DNA of 64,000 bases from Planctomycetota bacterium (lineage in GTDB: Bacteria > Planctomycetota > Phycisphaerae > Phycisphaerales > UBA1924). Below the pieces are notes generated by a model that made no database searches, had not been told where the DNA came from, and worked only from the letters and a program-made list of their open reading frames with translations. This document shows positions 27,369-35,495 of this stretch, one piece after another. The position numbers were made by a program, and so were the translations under genes. The stretch spans positions 3,146,796-3,210,795 of the forward strand of contig CP053450.1 in NCBI GenBank assembly GCA_013285505.1, read 5' to 3'. The stretch's first letter is position 1; each line of letters starts with the position of its first letter.

Positions 27369-28807
27369 TTGTGGGCCAGCTCCTTGACGAACTCCTCGAG
27401 GCCGAATCTCTCGATCCGGTAGCGCAGACTGCTCCGCTGCATCTCCAGCAGACGCGATGCCCGCGAAACATTGCCCCCGGCGTGCCGCAGCGCCTGCACG
27501 ATCAACTCCCGCTCGACTCGCTCGGCCGTGCACTCGCCCGACTCGAAGTCAAAGCAGAGGCCCCGGCCCGACCCCTCACGCGTCGGCGACGCCGCGGCCG
27601 GACGCAACCCAAGGTCCGACGCGCTGATCTGCTCGCCCGTCGCCAGCAGCGCCGCCCGCTGCAACAGATTCAGAAGCTCCCTCACGTTCCCCGGCCACCC
27701 GTGGCCCCGGATCGCCGCTTCGGCGTCGGCCGCCAGACCGAGCCCGTCCCGCCCGTACTGCCGCCCGAGCTTCTCCAGCACGGCCCCCGCGATCAGCACC
27801 GCGTCTTCATCGCGTTCACGCAGCGGCGGGATCTCCAGCGTCAACGCGTTCAGCCGGTAGAACAAGTCCGCGCGGAATGTCCCGGCGTCCACGCGGTCCT
27901 GCAGGTCGGCGTTGGTCGCCGCGATAATGCGCGCGCGCACCACCTGCTCCTTCTTCCCCCCCACCCGCCGGTACCGCCCCTCCTCGACCACCGTGAGGAT
28001 CTTGGCCTGCAGCTCGAGCGGCATGTCGCCGATCTCGTCGAGGAAGATCGTCCCCCCCGCCGCCATCTCGAACAAGCCCTCCCGCGCAGTCTTCGCGTCG
28101 GTAAACGCGCCCTTCTCGTGCCCAAAAAGCTCAGACTCGATCAGCGTCGCCGGCAGCGCGGTGCAGTTGACGTGCACCAGCGGCGTCTCGTCGACCAGGC
28201 CGAGGCGCTGGGCCACCGTGTGGATGTGCCTTGCGAGCACACCCTTCCCCACTCCGGTCTCGCCCAGGATCAGCACCGTTGGCAGGCTCACGCCCGGTTC
28301 GAGCTTCTCGGGGATCGGCACCGACGCCAGCCGCTCGGCAATCTCGAGCGTCCGCCGCCACGCCGGGCTCTCGCCCAACACCGTCTGCTCGCCCGCGCGG
28401 GCCTTGTCGAGCCGCTCGTATAGCCGCACACGCGTCCGGAGCTTCCGTTCATCCAGCAGCCGCCGCACCAGCAGCACGACCTCCTCCAGAACCACGGGCT
28501 TCTGCAGGTAGTCGTCCACCCCCAGCTTCATCGCCCCCACCGCCTGCTCGACCGAGCCGTACCCGGTCATCACGACGATCGGACCGGCGAACCCACCCTC
28601 GCGCAGGCGCTGAGCGAACGCGATCCCGTCGTCCGAGCCGGCGAGATTGACATCGGTCAGGACCGCGTCGAATTCCTGGCGGGTCGCGTCGGCCTCCGCA
28701 TCGGCGGTGTTGTCGAAGGCCGTGACGTGGTGCCCATCCAACTCCAGCGCCCGCTTCACACTGAAACGCAACGTCTCTTCATCTTCAAGCAGGAGTATCC
28801 TGGCCAC
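27365..28807 (-). CDS. NtrC-family sigma-54-dependent response regulator
   Basis: About 480 residues: receiver domain (ILLLEDEE, phospho-acceptor Asp about 52 in LTDVN, Lys in LQKP), AAA+ domain (Walker A GETGVGKG, Walker B GTIFLDEIGDMP, and sensor region), and a C-terminal Fis-type HTH (GGNVSRASRLLEMQRSSLRYRI). The sigma-54 contact loop reads GAFTDA instead of GAFTGA, a substitution seen in some activators. GTG 28807 was chosen: GAGGCGG precedes it and the receiver begins at once; a TTG at 28831 is the alternative. It overlaps the kinase gene by 23 nt. Confidence 0.9.
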   Translation of the reverse strand: MARILLLEDEETLRFSVKRALELDGHHVTAFDNTADAEADATRQEFDAVLTDVNLAGSDDGIAFAQRLREGGFAGPIVVMTGYGSVEQAVGAMKLGVDDYLQKPVVLEEVVLLVRRLLDERKLRTRVRLYERLDKARAGEQTVLGESPAWRRTLEIAERLASVPIPEKLEPGVSLPTVLILGETGVGKGVLARHIHTVAQRLGLVDETPLVHVNCTALPATLIESELFGHEKGAFTDAKTAREGLFEMAAGGTIFLDEIGDMPLELQAKILTVVEEGRYRRVGGKKEQVVRARIIAATNADLQDRVDAGTFRADLFYRLNALTLEIPPLRERDEDAVLIAGAVLEKLGRQYGRDGLGLAADAEAAIRGHGWPGNVRELLNLLQRAALLATGEQISASDLGLRPAAASPTREGSGRGLCFDFESGECTAERVERELIVQALRHAGGNVSRASRLLEMQRSSLRYRIERFGLEEFVKELAHK

Positions 28808-30320
28808 AATCCGCCTCTTCACTCTGGCCAATTGTGGCCATTCCCGGTTTCCGATGCAACGGCAATTCGACGATCAGCGTTGCTCCGGCGGCCTCAGAAC
28901 CCGCATCAGCGTGATTCTCGGCCCATATGCGGCCGCCGTGTTCCACGACGACCCGCTGGGCCTGTGCAAGACCGATGCCAGTCCCGCCCTGCTTGGTGGT
29001 GAAGTACGGCGCGAACATGGCCTGGAGGTGCTCCGGCGCGATCCCGGTCCCGTCGTCGGTGACGCGGAGCCTCCACACCGCCGCCTGTTCCTCCGCCGCG
29101 ACCTCGACCCGCCCCCCGCGCTGGCACGCCTGGATGGCGTTGGTGATCAGCGCCGAGACCACATGCTCGAAGTGGCTCCGGTCCAGGCTCACGGCCCGCG
29201 GGGCGCGGTCAATATCCAGCGACAGCGAGACGCCTCTCGATTCGGCCAGTGCCTGATGCGAATCCACCAGTTCAGACAGCAGCTCGGGAAGCTCGACCGG
29301 CCGGATCCGCACCGCCAGGGGGTTCGACACGCTGAGCAGGTCCTGCAACCACCGCGTGAACTGGTCCACGGTGCGGATGATGCGGTGCTGATGCTCGCGG
29401 ACCGGGCTCGCCTCGTCCAGCTCGAGCGCCGAGAGTTCGGCCATCGAGCGGATCCCGCCCAGCGGATTCCGGATGTTGTGCGCCAGACGCCGGCCCATGT
29501 CGCCGATCGCGGCCAACCGCTCCCGGTCGATCCTCTCGGCCTGCATCGTCTCGATCGTCTCGGTCATCTCGTTGAGCTGCCGCCCGACGCGGTCGAGCTC
29601 GTCGTCGCCGGTCACCTCGACCCGGTGCTCAAACTCGCCGCGACCGATCCGCTCGGCCGCCTCGCCGAGCCGATCGACCCGCACCAGCACCCATCGGCGG
29701 AACAACCACCCGGCCGTGACCAGCACGATGAGCACAGAGAGGACCGAACTGACCAGCGTCGCCCGCAGCCGCTTGCGCACCTGCACCGCGTGCTCCGCCG
29801 AGAGACCCGCCTCCTGGATCAGCCGCGCCTCCAGCCGCTCGATCAACTCGTGCAGCGTGTACAGCTCCGTAAGCGACATCTGCCCTGCCGCGTCGTCTCC
29901 CTCGAGGTACGCCTCAAACCCCGAGTTGGCCCGCTCGATCCGCGACCTGAGGTTCGCGGCGGTGTTCACCCCCGCCCGCACCAGCGAGGCCTCGACCCCG
30001 TCGAGTGCCGCCACGCCCGACAGCGCTTCCGCCCCCAAACGACGAAACTCCGCGATCCGTTCCGGCGGGAGCGACGCCGCGGCCGCCGGCTGAGCCTGCG
30101 CACCCGCTGCGGGACGCACAAAGAGCCCGAACTGCCCCGCCTGCTCCCACAGTGTCCGTTTGGTGGAGTTGAGGATCTCCAGCGCCGATCCGATCTGGGC
30201 GATCGGCTCCCGCTGTTCACGGTCGAGCAGCCCGACCGACCACACCGTCACGCCGATGTTGGCGATCACCGCCGCACCCAGCAGCCCGAGCAGCAGCATA
30301 AATCGTGCGTGCAGCGACAT
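28785..30320 (-). CDS. Membrane sensor histidine kinase
   Basis: 511 residues. Two membrane segments (about 7-30 and 188-207) flank a helical periplasmic sensor domain of about 155 residues. Then come a HAMP domain (about 210-260), the dimerisation helix with His 281 in LAHNIRNPLGGIRSM, and an ATPase domain with N-box LITNAIQAC, G1 DDGTGI, F-box FAPYFTTK and G2 GGTGIGLA. 'HNIRNPL' is the NtrB-like subclass that pairs with NtrC regulators, which the next gene encodes. The sensor domain resembles four-helix-bundle ligand modules; the signal is unknown. Confidence 0.9.
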   Translation of the reverse strand: MSLHARFMLLLGLLGAAVIANIGVTVWSVGLLDREQREPIAQIGSALEILNSTKRTLWEQAGQFGLFVRPAAGAQAQPAAAASLPPERIAEFRRLGAEALSGVAALDGVEASLVRAGVNTAANLRSRIERANSGFEAYLEGDDAAGQMSLTELYTLHELIERLEARLIQEAGLSAEHAVQVRKRLRATLVSSVLSVLIVLVTAGWLFRRWVLVRVDRLGEAAERIGRGEFEHRVEVTGDDELDRVGRQLNEMTETIETMQAERIDRERLAAIGDMGRRLAHNIRNPLGGIRSMAELSALELDEASPVREHQHRIIRTVDQFTRWLQDLLSVSNPLAVRIRPVELPELLSELVDSHQALAESRGVSLSLDIDRAPRAVSLDRSHFEHVVSALITNAIQACQRGGRVEVAAEEQAAVWRLRVTDDGTGIAPEHLQAMFAPYFTTKQGGTGIGLAQAQRVVVEHGGRIWAENHADAGSEAAGATLIVELPLHRKPGMATIGQSEEADCGQDTPA

Positions 30321-30356
30321 GCGATCCAGAGCGTACCGGCTTTGGGCGGTCCCGGC

Positions 30357-31154
30357 TCAGCGCGGCAGAAAGCCCCACTTCCAGTCGGTCTCGCCGAGCG
30401 GATCGGTCGACGGCGCCACGCTCTGATCCGTGAACAGCACGTTGACCGCACCGTTGTGACGAAGCGCCGGGAACCAGAGCGACCCGTCAGCGAAAGGCCC
30501 GCTGGTCGCGTCGAGCGCCGGGGCGGAGAAGACCGGCGACATACCCCGCGAGGCGGCGACCGGTCCGTCCACATCCCACGCGAGCGGAATGCCCGGCTCG
30601 GACACCACACCGTCGGTCAGCGTCACCTGCGTCCAGCGGGGTCCGTCGGTCCCGCGGCGCGGGGCGCGATCGAGCCGACCATTGAACGTAAACGAGACAT
30701 TCTCTGTCGGCCCGACCCCACCCGACCGGCACGGCGCACCGCGTTGCAGCGTCAGCCCGCCCTGGACTTCAGAGCACCGCATGGGGTCGTTCCCCTCCGC
30801 GTCGGGCAACGGCTGGCTGTCCTTGTCGCCCCACCGCCAGAACTCGTCGATCCCGTACTCGGATTCCTGAAACGTCTCCAGCTTGAACCGGGGCGCGATC
30901 CGCTCGTCGTTGCCGCGATCGCCGTACATCGTGTCGTCGGCGAACACGCCGAAGTCAAACCCGACGCTCCGCAGCGACACCTGACAACGGAACTGCCGCG
31001 CCGTCGCGATGCTCTTGGCGAGCGAAGGCAACAGCAAACCGATCACCAACGCGATCACCGCGATCACGACCAGAAGCTCGATCAACGAAAAACCAGGAGC
31101 GCACCGACAGCCCGCGACTCGACGCAACGGCATGGAGGTGTGTGTACCCGCCAC
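30357..31154 (-). CDS. DUF1559-like type II pseudopilin
   Basis: 265 residues. The prepilin signal is FSLIELLVVIAVIALVIGL after a basic, Cys-containing leader, with Glu at position +5 of the mature protein. The C-terminal part has LRHNGAVNVLFTDQSV, the H-x-G-...-F-x-D-G/Q-x pattern of planctomycete pseudopilins. These large paralogous families are thought to form or decorate secretion pseudopili. The GTG start at 31154 has GGAGA seven bases upstream. It is the first gene of the unit leading into the kinase, 36 bp apart. Confidence 0.8.
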   Translation of the reverse strand: MAGTHTSMPLRRVAGCRCAPGFSLIELLVVIAVIALVIGLLLPSLAKSIATARQFRCQVSLRSVGFDFGVFADDTMYGDRGNDERIAPRFKLETFQESEYGIDEFWRWGDKDSQPLPDAEGNDPMRCSEVQGGLTLQRGAPCRSGGVGPTENVSFTFNGRLDRAPRRGTDGPRWTQVTLTDGVVSEPGIPLAWDVDGPVAASRGMSPVFSAPALDATSGPFADGSLWFPALRHNGAVNVLFTDQSVAPSTDPLGETDWKWGFLPR

Positions 31155-31197
31155 TCATCTCTCCGCAGGCTTCCGAACTCCAAGTCCCCGCAATCGT

Positions 31198-31226
31198 ATT
31201 GTGATGACCCGCCCGGGCAATGTCAA
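31198..31226 (-). promoter_or_regulatory. Sigma-70 promoter of the pseudopilin-kinase-NtrC-dockerin unit
   Basis: TTGACA (31226-31221), 17-nt spacer, CACAAT (31203-31198) on the minus strand, giving a leader of roughly 37 nt before the GTG start at 31154. Confidence 0.6.
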
Positions 31227-31275
31227 TCGGTACGCCGGAGAACCGGGGTCTCAACACCACGAACACCGCACAGGG

Positions 31276-31321
31276 TGGCCAAGGGCCGCCAATCCCGGCC
31301 CGGACTGGCCGATCCTGGCCA
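31276..31321. promoter_or_regulatory. TGGCCA motif cluster between divergent promoters
   Basis: TGGCCA at 31276-31281 and 31316-31321, with TGGCCG at 31306-31311 between them, lies upstream of the kinase-operon promoter and downstream of the divergent htpG side. The same motif occurs upstream of the sigma-54 promoter at 25699, so these may be binding sites of the same regulator. Confidence 0.35.
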
Positions 31322-31408
31322 ATGATCCCGCGGAGGGTGGCGCTCGCAGCGCGGTGTATGCTGGGAGGTGGGTGTCGGGTGCCACCCGGCCGCACTGAAA
31401 GGGGACAC

Positions 31409-33231
31409 ATGGCGCGCAGCGAAAACTTCCAGGTCGATCTCGGCGGCATCCTCGACCTGCTCTCAGAGCACCTCTATTCCAGCCCCGACGTGTTCATTCG
31501 CGAGCTGATCCAGAACGGAACGGACGCGATCGCTGCGCGCGCGGCCGAGGACCCGTCCATCCGCGGGCGGATCGTCTTCGAGCCCGACGAGGACTCTGGG
31601 ACACTGACCGTGACCGACAACGGGATCGGCCTGTCGGCCGACGAGGCCCGGGCGTTCCTGTCCAAGGTCGGCGCCTCCATCAAGCGCGGCGGCGACGCGG
31701 ACCGCACCTCCTACATCGGGCAGTTCGGCGTGGGCATCCTCTCGTGCTTCATGGTCGCCGACGAGATCGTCGTGCTGACCCGGCGGTTCGGGGACGACGC
31801 GAACGGCATCAGGTGGACCGCCCGCCCCGACGGCACCTACACCGTAAGCGAGCTCGACCGAGAGCTCGACGCCGGGACGCGGGTCGTCCTCAAGCTCAAC
31901 CGCCGGGGCGCGCGATACGCCGCCGCTCGGTCGATCCGCGAGCTGATCGACCGGTACGCCCGCTACCTGTCCGTCGATATCCACGTGGGCGACGAGGACT
32001 GGGCCGTCAACGACGAGGCCCCGCCCTGGCAGGCCGACCTTACCGATCCTCACGTGCGCGAGTCGCTCGTCGAGGAGTTCGGCTGGCGGTCCGGCAAGAC
32101 CGCGCTAGACGTCATCGACCTCACCGACGACTCGCTCGGCCTCCGGGGCGTTGCCTTCGTCCTTCCCGACCTCCCGGCCAACGCCTCCCAGCAGCACCAC
32201 GACGTCTACCTCAAACGAATGTTCATCACCGACAGGCCGGGCGACCTCCTCCCCCGGTGGGCTGGCTTCACCCGGTGCGTCCTGTGCAGCGACCGGCTGA
32301 GGCCGACCGCCTCGCGAGAGTCGTTCTACGAGGACGACACATACCGCGCGGTCCGGGAGTCGGTCACGCTCCGGCTCCGTGACTATCTGCAGCGCCTCGC
32401 CGTCAAGAACCGCGCCGTGCTCGCCCTCCTGCTCGAGCTGCAGGACGCCCCCTTCCGGCAACTCGCCAGAGAGGACGACGCCTTCTTCGACGCGGTGATC
32501 GACCTGCTGACCTTCGAGACGTCCGTCGGCCGCATCACCTTCGGCGACTTCCGAAAGGAACACTCCGTCGTCAGGGTGACCCAGACATCGGACCAGTTCC
32601 GGTCGATGGCCGCCCTCGCCGCGGCCAGGGGCACCATCCTCTTCAACGGCGGCTACACACACCACGAGGAGTTGATCGAGAAGGCCATGTCGAGAGACCC
32701 GACACTCACCGTCGAGGCTCTCGACGGCCGCGACCTGATCGACCAGCTCGAAAGCGCGTCAGCCGACGCGGCGCGCCGCTTCGATCGCGTCCGCGACGCC
32801 GCGGCGGCCGCGCTCCGGCCGTTCGGCGCAGCGCCGCGGCTGGCAGAGTTCGAGCCGAGCGACGTGCCCGCCGTCTACGCCGAGGGGGCGGACAGCAATC
32901 TCGCACGCTCTCTGCGCGCAGCACGCGAGATGAGCCACGGCCTGTGGAAGGAACTGCTCGACGCCGCGGGCTCGGGCGTGGACCCGGCGGACGAACAGAC
33001 CCTGCTCTGCCTCAACGCGGCGAACCCCGTGGTGCAGAACGTGCTGCACGCCGCAGACCCGACGCTGACCACGCACACCGTCACGTTGCTGTACGTGCAG
33101 GGCGCTCATGCTCGGCCAGCAGCCGCTGACCGTCGACGAAACCCGGGCGTTTACCGACGCGGCTCGCCGCGGTGCTCTCCCGAAGCGCGGCCCGGCCGGG
33201 ACCGCCCTCCGCGCCCGGGGGGCACCCGTGA
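31409..33231 (+). CDS. HSP90-family ATPase, frameshifted near the 3' end
   Basis: About 606 residues after removing one base near 33098 (GGG) and one near 33165. The GHKL ATPase domain is clear: ELIQNGTDAI (N-box), DNGIGL (G1), YIGQFGVGILSCF (G2/lid) and GTRVVLKL (G3). The middle domain has DRPGDLLPRWAGFTRC and SRESFYEDD, matching HtpG's client region. It is shorter than E. coli HtpG (624) and diverges at the C-terminus, resembling the actinobacterial 'HSP90 family protein' group. The corrected frame ends in a TGA overlapping the next gene's GTG. AAAGGGG precedes the start. Confidence 0.85.
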
Positions 33232-34338
33232 TCCGGTTCCGCGCGGCGTCGGCCAAGGACCTGATCACCAAGGCCGAGGAGGCGCCCACCGGCGCGGAGT
33301 CGGTGGACCTCTACCGGCGCGCGGGCGTCATGGCCGACCGCCAGGGCGATCTCGACAGCGCCTTCGCCGCCCGACGCGAACTGGTCAACGCCGCGTACTA
33401 CGCCGAGGCCCGGCTGGACCAGCTGTTCGCGTTTGTCTACTGCCTCGCGCTCGCCGAGAAATACCCTTCACGGTTCAGCGCCGAAGACCTGATGTGGCAG
33501 TACAAGTGGATCGTCGAGACCATGATCGACTTCACCCCCGTGCCGCTCACCCTCGTCGACCGCCTGCTCGAGGACATGTCCGAACGCTATCGGCGGCACT
33601 CTCTCGGCACGGCCGCGATCGACCAGCTCCGCCTCGGGCTCTGCGTCAAGACCGGGCAGACAGACCGGCTCCGCGACGCCTACGAGACGTGGGACCGGAA
33701 CACCGACCGAGCCGGTTCGGACTGCAACGCCTGCCAGCTGCACGACCGCGTCAGGTTTCGGATCGCCGCCGGCGAAGACGAGAAAGCTCTTGAAGAGGCC
33801 GAGCCTCTGCTCTCGGGCAAAATGCGGTGCGCCGACGTGCCACACTCGACGTTCGGCCTGCTCCAGCTCCCGCTGCTGCGACTCGGCCGACACCGGCAGG
33901 CCGCCAATCTGTTCCTTCGCGGCTACGACATGATCAAGTCCAGGCAGGGGTTCGTCCGCACGGTCGGCGAATACCTCGTGTTCCTCGCGGTGGCGGGCGA
34001 CGCCGACCGGGGCCTCGGCCTGGTGCAGATGCACCTCAAAGAGGGCCTCCGGTCACACTCCGACCTTGTCCGCATCACGCTCGCCCGCGGCGCGTGGGCG
34101 GTCTGCGAGCGAGCCGCGGCTCGACGGGCAGACCGTGGTCTCGTTGTCGCTCCCGCCGCGGTTCGCCGGATACCAGCGCGACAGCGTCTACGACCTCGCC
34201 GTGCTCGGCCGACACTTCAGGCAAGATCTCGACGATCGGACCGCCGCCTTCGACCAGCGCAACGGCAACCACGTCCAGCGCGAGGCGACCAGGGAGGTGG
34301 ACGCGATGCTCGGTCAGGGTCTCCACATCCCGCTCTGA
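33228..34338 (+). CDS. TPR-like partner of the HSP90-family protein, frameshifted
   Basis: About 369 residues after correcting one extra base near 34102-34120. The sequence is helical with TPR-like pairs (SVDLYRRAGVMADRQGDLDSAF; HDRVRFRIAAGEDEKALEEAEPLL; LPLLRLGRHRQAANLFLRGYDM). A central CNAC motif may bind metal. The GTG start overlaps the HSP90 stop, so the two proteins are made together and probably act together, as HSP90 and TPR cochaperones do in eukaryotes. The corrected C-terminus ends LGQGLHIPL just before the att site. No catalytic motif was seen. Confidence 0.7.
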
Positions 34339-34363
34339 ACGGGCCCGAGGGGCCCGCTCTCGG

Positions 34364-34417
34364 AATGGAGCGAAGGGGACTCGAACCCCTAACTTCCAGC
34401 TTGCAAAGCTGGCACTC
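34364..34417. repeat. attL, truncated tRNA-Ala copy
   Basis: 54 bp identical to 44610-44663. It contains the 3' acceptor strand, T-arm and anticodon arm of tRNA-Ala but diverges before the D-arm, so it is the displaced 3' end of the original tRNA gene. Confidence 0.88.
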
Positions 34418-34467
34418 CCCAGCCCAAACCGGCCTCAGGACACGACTTACGGGGGTCTACCCCCAAT

Positions 34468-34485
34468 GACAGCGCGCACGACAGC
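34468..34485. repeat. Candidate integrase arm-type site, left copy
   Basis: GACAGCGCGCACGACAGC occurs here and identically at 44452-44469. In the excised circle the two copies would flank the joined att site, 51 bp and 141 bp away, like arm-type sites of tyrosine integrases. Confidence 0.45.
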
Positions 34486-34491
34486 AGTTGC

Positions 34492-34632
34492 GTGCAGCAG
34501 CCCACCCCGGAGGCACCCGCCGACCCGGACCTCGCGGCCGTGGTCGCGGCATGGGACGACCTGCCCCCAGCGGTCCGAGCGGGCATCGTGGCGATGGTGT
34601 CGGCGGCCGGACAACGGAGGAACGACAGGTGA
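34492..34632 (+). pseudogene. Orphan coding tail, possibly the integrase C-terminus
   Basis: An open frame read from before 34468 to the TGA at 34630-34632 encodes a plausible protein end: Asp/Ala-rich, then DLAAVVAAWDDLPPAVRAG and AMVSAAG. The next gene starts inside its stop (GTGA), as if this were the end of an upstream operon gene. Since it begins just inside attL, it may be the 3' end of a gene, such as the integrase, that spans attP in the circular form. The frame does not line up exactly with the integrase as sequenced. Confidence 0.4.
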
Positions 34633-35333
34633 CCGAGAAAGCCGACAAGTCCGCCGAAGCCACCCCTCGGCCCCGGGACGATGCCCACACCCTCACCCTG
34701 CCGGGCGATCCGGCCACCAACAAGGCGGCGGCTCGGAAACTCCACGGGCCGGGCCTCGGCGGCATGGTGTACGGGAACGCGGTTGCCCATCGGATGAAAC
34801 TGCTCTGCGGCGGATTCGACGTTGGCGACAGCGGGTGCAACTACATCGCGGACCTGCTGGAGCGGATGGCCCCGCGCGACCCGCTGGAGGAAATGCTCGT
34901 GGTCCAGGCGGCACTCGCCCATGCCCGGGTGCTCCACCTGACCGAGCACGCCAACCGGCAGGAGCGACTGGAGAGCATCCGCACGGTGAACGAGTGCGCC
35001 GACCGAGCCTCCAACACCTACCGGCGGCTCATGCTGGCACTCCGCGAGTACCGAAAACCCCCGCGCTCCGGCGACACATTCACGGCGATCCGGCAGGCCA
35101 ACATCGCCGGGCAACAGGTGGTGCAGAATGGCGAAATCTCAGGAAGCAGAAACGCGACGAACGAACAGGGATCAAAGCCCCCAGAAGCCCCGCAGGCGTT
35201 ACCGGCTGACCCGGGAGGGGTTGATGTCCTTGCGCGCCTCAGCCGCCCGCGTGAGGCCGTGGGAGGGGTCCACAGGGCCGAGGACGCCCGAGGGCAAGGC
35301 CCGAAGCCGGATGAACGCCCTCCGCCACGGTGA
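34629..35333 (+). CDS. Element-encoded hypothetical protein
   Basis: 234 residues from a GTG with GGAGG upstream. The first 160 residues look real: a hydrophilic start, then helices with DPLEEMLVVQAALAHARVLHLTEHA, NECADRASNTYRRLMLALREYR and TAIRQANIAGQQVVQNG. Past residue 166 it overlaps the next gene for over 200 bp, and its tail there looks like out-of-frame translation, so the true protein may stop near 35150 in a corrected sequence. I have seen similar Ala/Arg-rich helical proteins in planctomycete elements, but no function is known. Confidence 0.55.
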   Translation: MTEKADKSAEATPRPRDDAHTLTLPGDPATNKAAARKLHGPGLGGMVYGNAVAHRMKLLCGGFDVGDSGCNYIADLLERMAPRDPLEEMLVVQAALAHARVLHLTEHANRQERLESIRTVNECADRASNTYRRLMLALREYRKPPRSGDTFTAIRQANIAGQQVVQNGEISGSRNATNEQGSKPPEAPQALPADPGGVDVLARLSRPREAVGGVHRAEDARGQGPKPDERPPPR

Positions 35334-35451
35334 GCGGTCGGCGGAGGCGGTCATGGTCCGGACCTGCCTCGCGCGGTGCATGGCAGCGATTCGTCAACAG
35401 TCTCGCATGATGGATGCCCACATCACGGAGACGAGGTCGTCACTGGACTAG
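35128..35451 (+). CDS. Small basic element protein
   Basis: 107 residues, strongly basic. It contains STGPRTPEGKARSRMNALRHG (split motif: T-G-P-x-T-x-x-G-K-x-x-S-x-x-N-A-x-x-H-G), which recurs in planctomycete and proteobacterial mobile regions. The rest has no recognised domain. It begins 'MAKSQEAETRR', inside the preceding frame, with an AGAATGG context rather than a strong ribosome-binding site. Confidence 0.6.
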   Translation: MAKSQEAETRRTNRDQSPQKPRRRYRLTREGLMSLRASAARVRPWEGSTGPRTPEGKARSRMNALRHGERSAEAVMVRTCLARCMAAIRQQSRMMDAHITETRSSLD

Positions 35452-35495
35452 ATGCCAGATGCCGATGCCAGTAGGGATTCTTCGACGATGAATCA

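Noticed and set aside
28647..31325. An 892-codon plus-strand open frame
   Set aside because: Antisense to the kinase, regulator and pseudopilin genes, whose motifs are unmistakable.
34364..34420. Peptides 'GLEPLTSSLQSWHS' and 'GTRTPNFQLAKLA'
   Set aside because: These are the antisense of the tRNA-Ala gene, a common false annotation.
33108..34469. A gene starting at ATG 33108
   Set aside because: This Met is internal to the HSP90 C-terminus (LMLGQQPLTVDE); the partner gene starts at GTG 33228.
34439..34470. GGGGGT-CT-ACCCCC dyad as a terminator
   Set aside because: The loop is only 2 nt and no T-run follows; it may be part of the att region.
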